DNA of 18,096 bases from RUG563 sp024681215. GTDB taxonomy: Bacteria; Bacillota; Clostridia; Christensenellales; Aristaeellaceae. The translations under genes were made by a program, and so were the position numbers. The notes beneath the pieces are model-generated. The model searched no databases. It had not been told where the DNA came from and was given only the letters and a program-made list of their open reading frames with translations. The DNA lies in NCBI GenBank assembly GCA_024681215.1, contig JAILBG010000082.1, positions 1 through 18,096 on the forward strand, given 5' to 3'. Shown one piece after another: positions 13,678 to 18,096 of the stretch; the first letter of the stretch is position 1, and each line of letters starts with the position of its first letter.

Positions 13678-14319
13678 ATGAAAAAGGCAATCGTAGGCAA
13701 AAAGCTGGGCATGACCCAGATTTTCCTGCCCGACGGCCGTCTGGTCCCCGTGACGGTCATTCAGGCGGGCCCCTGCACCGTGGTGCAGAAGAAGACCCTG
13801 GAAAAGGACGGCTACGAAGCGGTTCAGTTCGGCTTTGACAAGGTGCCCGAGAACCGGGTGGAAAAGCTGGTGAACAAGCCCGACGCCGGACACTTCAAGA
13901 AGGCGGGCGTCGCCCCCATGCGCCATATGCGCGAATTCCGCCTGGAAGACTGCGCCCAGTACGAAGTGGGCCAGGAAATCAAGGCCGACATCTTCGCCGC
14001 GGGCGATAAGGTGGACATCACCGGCATCACCAAGGGCCGCGGCTACACCGGCCCCATCTACCGCTGGAACCAGCACACCGGCCCCATGGCCCACGGCTCC
14101 AAGTATCACCGCGGCGTCGGCTCCATGAGCGCCAACTCCGACCCCTCCCGGGTGTTCAAGAACAAGCACATGGCCGGCCATTACGGCGTGGAGCGGGTCA
14201 CCATCCAGAACCTGGATGTGGTACAGGTGGACGCCGAACGCAGCCTGCTGCTGGTTCGGGGCGCCGTGCCCGGCCCCAAGGAAGGCCTGCTGCTCATCCG
14301 CAACACCTGCAAGGCCTGA
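13678..14319 (+). CDS. rplC: 50S ribosomal protein L3
   Basis: The 213-residue product starts MKKAIVGKKLGMTQIF, the usual L3 N-terminus. The central loop that reaches toward the peptidyl-transferase centre is present (TKGRGYTGPIYRWNQHTGPMAHGSKYHR), followed by FKNKHMAGHYGVERVTIQNL. It is one of two proteins that nucleate 50S assembly. It lies 15 bases after rpsJ, with AGGAGG before the ATG. Confidence 0.98.
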   Translation: MKKAIVGKKLGMTQIFLPDGRLVPVTVIQAGPCTVVQKKTLEKDGYEAVQFGFDKVPENRVEKLVNKPDAGHFKKAGVAPMRHMREFRLEDCAQYEVGQEIKADIFAAGDKVDITGITKGRGYTGPIYRWNQHTGPMAHGSKYHRGVGSMSANSDPSRVFKNKHMAGHYGVERVTIQNLDVVQVDAERSLLLVRGAVPGPKEGLLLIRNTCKA

Positions 14320-14339
14320 TGTAAGGAGGAAACGAGATT

Positions 14340-14963
14340 ATGCCTAACATTGACGTCGTCGACATGCAGGGCAAGAAAGTGGGCAGCATGGAGCTGAGCG
14401 AAGAAATCTTCGCCGCGCCCGTGAACGTCCCCGCCATGCATTTGGTCGTCCGCAGCATCCTGGCCAACAAGCGCCAGGGCACCCAGAGCGCCCTGACCCG
14501 CGGCATGGTCCGCGGCGGCGGCAGGAAGATCTACCGCCAGAAGGGCACCGGCAACGCCCGGCACCATGGCAACCGCGCGCCCCAGTTCCGCCACGGCGGC
14601 GTGGTATTCGCGCCCCAGCCCCGGGATTATGTGATCAACGTGCCCAAGAAGGTGCGCCGCCTGGCCATGAAGAGCGCCCTGACCAGCAAATACAACGACG
14701 GCAGCATCATCGTGGTGGACGAAATCAAGCTGGCCGAAGCCAAGACCAAGCTGATGGCCAAGGTCCTGTCCGATCTGAAGGTCGAAACCAAGGCCCTGCT
14801 GGTGCTCCCCGGCAAAGATGAAAACGTGATCCGCGCCGGCAAGAACATCCCCACCCTGAAAGATGCCTACGTCAACACCATCAACGTGTATGACCTGCTC
14901 AACGCCGATAAGATCATCGTGCTCAAGGCGGCCATGGAGAATATCCAGGAGGTGTTCGCATGA
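14340..14963 (+). CDS. rplD: 50S ribosomal protein L4
   Basis: The 207-residue product begins MPNIDVVDMQGKKVGSMEL and carries the long extended loop of L4 that lines the peptide exit tunnel (TQSALTRGMVRGGGRKIYRQKGTGNARHHGNRAPQFRHGG). The C-terminal domain ends in LNADKIIVLKAAMENIQEVF. L4 is the autogenous regulator of the S10 operon in gamma-proteobacteria, so the leader upstream of rpsJ is a plausible target. The start follows AAGGAGG by about 7 bases; the stop overlaps rplW by 4 bases. Confidence 0.98.
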   Translation: MPNIDVVDMQGKKVGSMELSEEIFAAPVNVPAMHLVVRSILANKRQGTQSALTRGMVRGGGRKIYRQKGTGNARHHGNRAPQFRHGGVVFAPQPRDYVINVPKKVRRLAMKSALTSKYNDGSIIVVDEIKLAEAKTKLMAKVLSDLKVETKALLVLPGKDENVIRAGKNIPTLKDAYVNTINVYDLLNADKIIVLKAAMENIQEVFA

Positions 14964-15256
14964 AGAATCCCCATGATATCATCCTGCGCCCCGTCCTGAC
15001 GGAAAAAGGCTACGACGGCATCGCCGACAAGCGGTACGTGTTCGAAGTGGCCATCGACGCCAACAAGGTGGAGATCAAAAAGGCGCTGGAACAAGTATTT
15101 CCTTCCATTAAAATTGCGCGGGTGAACACCCTGCGCACCCTGGGCAAGATCAAGCGCCAGGGCGTCCACTCCGGCCGCACCCCCGAGGTGAAAAAGGCCT
15201 ACGTCATCCTGACGGAAGATTCCAAGCCCATCGAATTCTTCGAGGGCATGGTGTAA
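14960..15256 (+). CDS. rplW: 50S ribosomal protein L23
   Basis: The 98-residue product begins MKNPHDIILRPVLTEKGYD, with the typical RPxxTEK start of L23, and continues with YVFEVAIDANKVEIKKALEQVF. L23 sits at the tunnel exit and is the docking site of trigger factor and SRP. Its ATG lies in the ATGA overlap with rplD, with AGGAGG inside the rplD end, indicating coupled translation. Confidence 0.97.
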   Translation: MKNPHDIILRPVLTEKGYDGIADKRYVFEVAIDANKVEIKKALEQVFPSIKIARVNTLRTLGKIKRQGVHSGRTPEVKKAYVILTEDSKPIEFFEGMV

Positions 15257-15271
15257 GGGAGGAGAAGCAAG

Positions 15272-16105
15272 ATGGCCGTTCGAGTTTATAAGCCCACTTC
15301 GTCCGCCCGCCGCTTCATGTCGGTGCTGACGTTCGAAGAAATCACCAAGAAGACCCCGGAAAAGAGCCTGATCGAATACAAGAAGAAGAATGCGGGCCGC
15401 AACAAGCAGGGCAAGATCACCGTCCGCCATCAGGGCGGCGGCAACAAGGTCAAGTACCGCATCATCGACTTCAAGCGCGACAAGAAGAACGTGCCCGCGA
15501 AGGTGGCGGCGATCGAATACGATCCCAACCGCTCCGCCTTCATCGCCCTGCTCCACTACGTGGACGGCGAGAAGCGCTACATCCTGGCGCCCCTGGACCT
15601 GAAGGTGGGCGACACCGTGATGGCCGGCGAGAACGCCGACATCAAGCCCGGCAACGCCCTGCCCATGGCCAACATCCCCGTCGGTACCCTGATCCACAAC
15701 ATCGAGATCAAGCCCGGCAAGGGCGGCCAGCTGGTCCGGTCCGCCGGCGCTTACGCCCAGCTGATGGGCAAGGAAGGGGCCTACGCCCAGGTGCGTATGC
15801 CCTCCGGCGAGTTCCGCAAGATCCCCATGAACGCCATGGCCACCATCGGCACCGTGGGCAACACCGACCACAGCAACGTGCGCATCGGCAAGGCCGGCCG
15901 CAAGCGGCACATGGGCATCCGGCCCACCGTCCGCGGCGTGGTGATGAATCCCTGCGATCATCCCCATGGCGGCGGCGAGGGCAAGAGCCCCGTTGGCATG
16001 CCCGCTCCTGTGACTCCGTGGGGCAAGCCCGCTCTGGGCCTGAAGACCCGCAAGCACAAGAAGTATTCCAACAGCCTGATCGTGAAGCGTGCCAGCAAGA
16101 AGTAA
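15272..16105 (+). CDS. rplB: 50S ribosomal protein L2
   Basis: The 277-residue product begins MAVRVYKPTSSARRFMSV and has the full L2 layout: the RNA-binding OB and SH3-like domains (HQGGGNKVKYRIIDFKR, AGAYAQLMGKEG) and the C-terminal loop MNPCDHPHGGGEGK with the invariant His230 near the peptidyl-transferase centre. The Cys before DHPHGG differs from the Val of E. coli. L2 is needed for subunit association and peptide-bond formation. A GGGAGGAG site precedes the ATG. Confidence 0.98.
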   Translation: MAVRVYKPTSSARRFMSVLTFEEITKKTPEKSLIEYKKKNAGRNKQGKITVRHQGGGNKVKYRIIDFKRDKKNVPAKVAAIEYDPNRSAFIALLHYVDGEKRYILAPLDLKVGDTVMAGENADIKPGNALPMANIPVGTLIHNIEIKPGKGGQLVRSAGAYAQLMGKEGAYAQVRMPSGEFRKIPMNAMATIGTVGNTDHSNVRIGKAGRKRHMGIRPTVRGVVMNPCDHPHGGGEGKSPVGMPAPVTPWGKPALGLKTRKHKKYSNSLIVKRASKK

Positions 16106-16131
16106 GGCGCGGATAGGAAGGAGGAAACCCA

Positions 16132-16410
16132 ATGAGCCGTTCCGTTAAGAAGGGCCCGTTCGTACAGGAAGCCCTGTACAAGCGGATTGTCAATATGAAC
16201 AACACCGGCGCCAAGCAGGTGCTCAAGACCTGGAGCCGCGCCTCAACCATCTTCCCCGAATTCGTCGGCCACACCATCGCGGTCCATGACGGCCGCAAGC
16301 ATGTGCCGGTTTACATCACCGAGGACATGGTTGGCCACAAGCTGGGCGAATTCGCCCCCACCCGGACTTTCCGCGGCCATGCCGGCGAAAAGGCCACCGG
16401 CCGTAAATAA
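16132..16410 (+). CDS. rpsS: 30S ribosomal protein S19
   Basis: The 92-residue product begins MSRSVKKGPFVQEALYKRI and contains the family signature TEDMVGHKLGEFAPTRTFRGH (62-82). It binds 16S rRNA in the head of the 30S subunit together with S13. The length is normal. The start follows GGAAGGAGG. Confidence 0.98.
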   Translation: MSRSVKKGPFVQEALYKRIVNMNNTGAKQVLKTWSRASTIFPEFVGHTIAVHDGRKHVPVYITEDMVGHKLGEFAPTRTFRGHAGEKATGRK

Positions 16411-16431
16411 GGGAAGGAGAGAAAGAAAAAG

Positions 16432-16818
16432 ATGGCTACTCGTACCCGTGAAAAGGGCGCTGCCCGGGAACAGACCCGCGATAAGCGTCCCCAGGCGCAC
16501 GCCAAGCACATCCGCCTGTCTTCCCGCAAGGCCAAGATCGTCCTGGATCTGATCCGGGGCAAGAATGTGGACCAGGCGCTGGCGATCCTGGAATTTACCC
16601 CCAAGGCCGCCTCTCCCGTCATTCACAAGGTGCTCTCCAGCGCCATCGCGAATGCCGTGAACAACCAGGATCTGGACCGCAGCACCCTCTACGTGGCAGA
16701 GTGCTACGCCAATCCCGGCCCGACCCTCAAGCGCTACGTAGCCCGCAGCCGCGGCAGCGCGTCCCCCATGCTCAAGCGCACCTGCCATATCAGCGTGGTG
16801 CTGGACCAGAAGAAGTAA
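16432..16818 (+). CDS. rplV: 50S ribosomal protein L22
   Basis: The 128-residue product has the L22 core from about residue 22 (AHAKHIRLSSRKAKIVLDLIRGKNVDQALAILEFTPKAAS) and the C-terminal beta hairpin that lines the exit tunnel (GPTLKRYVARSRGSASPMLKRTCHISVVL). About 18-20 charged N-terminal residues (MATRTREKGAAREQTRDKR) precede the core and make it longer than the usual 110 or so; no internal start codon with a binding site would remove them. GGAAGGAGA lies upstream of the ATG. Confidence 0.97.
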   Translation: MATRTREKGAAREQTRDKRPQAHAKHIRLSSRKAKIVLDLIRGKNVDQALAILEFTPKAASPVIHKVLSSAIANAVNNQDLDRSTLYVAECYANPGPTLKRYVARSRGSASPMLKRTCHISVVLDQKK

Positions 16819-16831
16819 AGGGAGGATCAAA

Positions 16832-17509
16832 ATGGGTCAGAAAGTTAATCCGCACGGCGCGCGCGTGGGCGTCATTTATGACTGGAGCACCCGCTGGTAC
16901 GCCGGCAAAAAGGATTTCGCCAACAACCTGAACGAAGATTTCCGGCTGCGCAAGATGCTGAAGGAAAAATTCTACGCCTGCGGCATCAGCCGGATCGACA
17001 TTGAGCGCAGCGCCGCCCGCATGACGGTGACGCTGTACACCGGCAAGCCCGGCATGATCATCGGCCGCAACGGCAAGGGCATCGAAGACCTGCGGGCGGA
17101 CGTGGAGAAGTTCCTGGGCCATGCCGCCAACATCCGCGTCATGGACGTGAAGAACCCCGACGCCGACGCCCAGCTCATCGCCGAAAACATCGCCCAGCAG
17201 CTGGAAAAGCGCATCGCTTTCCGCCGGGCCATGAAGCAGAGCATCCAGCGGGCCAACAAGGCCGGCGCCAAGGGCGTGAAGGTGGCCATTTCCGGCCGTC
17301 TGGGCGGCGCGGACATCGCCCGCACCGAGCACTATCACGAGGGGTCCATCCCCCTGCAGACCCTGCGGGCCAACATCGACTACGGCTTTGCCGAAGCCAA
17401 GACCACTTACGGCCGCCTGGGCGTGAAGGTTTGGGTGTACAAGGGACAGGTCCTGCCTAAGGCCAAGAAGCCCGCGCAGCCCGCTGCCGCGATCGAAGGA
17501 GGCAAGTAA
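16832..17509 (+). CDS. rpsC: 30S ribosomal protein S3
   Basis: The 225-residue product begins MGQKVNPHGARVGV and has the type II KH domain with the GxxG loop GRNG (78-81) in GMIIGRNGKGIEDLR. The C-terminal domain contains AIAGRLGGA-like residues (VAISGRLGGADIARTE) and TTYGRLGVKVWVY. It sits at the mRNA entry channel. The C-terminal tail (KKPAQPAAAIEGGK) is short and Ala/Pro-rich. GGGAGG precedes the ATG; the rplP binding site lies in its last codons. Confidence 0.98.
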   Translation: MGQKVNPHGARVGVIYDWSTRWYAGKKDFANNLNEDFRLRKMLKEKFYACGISRIDIERSAARMTVTLYTGKPGMIIGRNGKGIEDLRADVEKFLGHAANIRVMDVKNPDADAQLIAENIAQQLEKRIAFRRAMKQSIQRANKAGAKGVKVAISGRLGGADIARTEHYHEGSIPLQTLRANIDYGFAEAKTTYGRLGVKVWVYKGQVLPKAKKPAQPAAAIEGGK

Positions 17510-17513
17510 TCGT

Positions 17514-17966
17514 ATGCTGATGCCGAAAAGAGTAAAGCACCGCAAGCAATTCCGCGGTCGCATGAAGGGCGCCGCCCATCGCGGCAATTTCATCGCCTAC
17601 GGCGATATCGGCCTGATGGCTACCGAGCCCTGCTGGGTCACCTCCCAGCAGATCGAGGCCGCCCGTATCGCCCTGACCCGCTACACCAAGCGCGGCGGTC
17701 AGGTGTGGATCAAGATTTTCCCCGATAAGCCCGTGACCGAGAAGCCCGCCGAGACCCGCATGGGTTCCGGTAAAGGCACGCCGGAATACTGGGTGGCGGT
17801 CGTCAAGCCCGGCCGCGTGCTGTTTGAGATCGGCGGCATCGACGAGACCGTGGCCCGGGAAGCCCTGCGTCTCGCCGCCGGCAAGCTCCCCCTGAAGACC
17901 AAGATTGTGAAGCGGGAAGACGCTCCCAATCCCAAAGATATTGAAACGGGTGGTGAAAGCAAATGA
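17514..17966 (+). CDS. rplP: 50S ribosomal protein L16
   Basis: The 150-residue product begins MLMPKRVKHRKQFRGRM, the canonical L16 start, and includes the signature TRMGSGKGTPEYWVAVVKPGRVLFEI (81-106). Arg82 is at the position that is hydroxylated in E. coli L16. It contacts the A-site tRNA and finishes 50S assembly. It starts 4 bases after the rpsC stop, using the AAGGAGG that lies within rpsC, and ends in an ATGA overlap with rpmC. Confidence 0.98.
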   Translation: MLMPKRVKHRKQFRGRMKGAAHRGNFIAYGDIGLMATEPCWVTSQQIEAARIALTRYTKRGGQVWIKIFPDKPVTEKPAETRMGSGKGTPEYWVAVVKPGRVLFEIGGIDETVAREALRLAAGKLPLKTKIVKREDAPNPKDIETGGESK

Positions 17967-18096
17967 AGGCCAAGGAATTCGCAGCCATGAAGCCTGAGGA
18001 ATTGACCGCGAAGATCGCCGAGCTCAAGGAAGAGCTCTTCAACCTTCGTTTCCGGCTTGCCACCGGTCAGCTCGAAAACACCATGCAGATCACTGC
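17963..18096 (+). CDS. rpmC: 50S ribosomal protein L29, N-terminal part (runs off the right edge)
   Basis: The 44 visible residues begin MKAKEFAAMKPEELTAKIAE and continue LKEELFNLRFRLATGQLENT, the characteristic two-helix L29 sequence (ELxxKLxELKxELFNLRFQLATGQLEN). L29 lies beside L23 at the tunnel exit. The ATG overlaps the rplP stop by 4 bases. Only the last 20 or so residues are missing from the window. Confidence 0.96.
   Translation, partial: MKAKEFAAMKPEELTAKIAELKEELFNLRFRLATGQLENTMQIT

Noticed and set aside
1..18096. CRISPR array, tRNA or rRNA gene, insertion sequence, prophage
   Set aside because: No spaced direct repeats, cloverleaf-like gene, transposase, integrase or phage structural gene was recognised on either strand.

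Overview
This is a GC-rich chromosomal window from what is most likely an uncultured anaerobic Clostridia-type Firmicute of gut or rumen character (Christensenellales or Oscillospirales-like). The basis is strong AGGAGG ribosome binding sites, sigma-A type promoters with 17-nt spacers in front of almost every unit, Firmicute-type ribosomal proteins, a Clostridia-style metallophosphoesterase and YdcF protein, and a plant-polysaccharide glycoside hydrolase. The taxonomic call is inference; no rRNA is present.

Layout. The left edge (1-98, minus) holds the N-terminus of a low-molecular-weight protein-tyrosine phosphatase, divergent from rpsT (S20, 345-608), which starts with TTG. A terminator follows rpsT and a second, bidirectional one separates it from a convergent minus-strand unit (752-4571). 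That unit holds a large PAS-GGDEF-EAL-PAS protein with a degenerate cyclase motif and intact phosphodiesterase residues, followed by a LacI-family ligand-binding protein that lacks the DNA-binding domain. Divergent from it is a two-gene operon (4830-7402): a cytoplasmic fusion of a ParB-like domain with a BMP-type nucleoside-binding domain, translationally coupled (ATGA) to a calcineurin-like phosphoesterase. Then come a single-gene unit for a GH10 xylanase fused to a GH9 glucanase without signal peptide (7607-10261), gpmA (10384-11127), and a polytopic membrane protein with a C-terminal YdcF/DUF218 domain (11294-12730).

The right third is the start of the S10 ribosomal operon, with its own promoter and a roughly 230-nt structured leader: rpsJ, rplC, rplD, rplW, rplB, rpsS, rplV, rpsC, rplP and the first part of rpmC, in the canonical order and uninterrupted.

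How it works together. The ribosomal and glycolytic genes are housekeeping. The part least explained by known systems is 752-7402, where two promoters point away from each other. One drives a probable c-di-GMP phosphodiesterase plus an HTH-less sugar-sensor-like protein, the other an intracellular nucleoside-sensor-like fusion plus a phosphoesterase. A shared nucleotide or metabolite signalling role is a hypothesis only. The GH10-GH9 enzyme is probably an intracellular or non-classically exported enzyme for short beta-1,4-xylan and glucan fragments. I saw no tRNA, rRNA, CRISPR array, insertion sequence or prophage gene.
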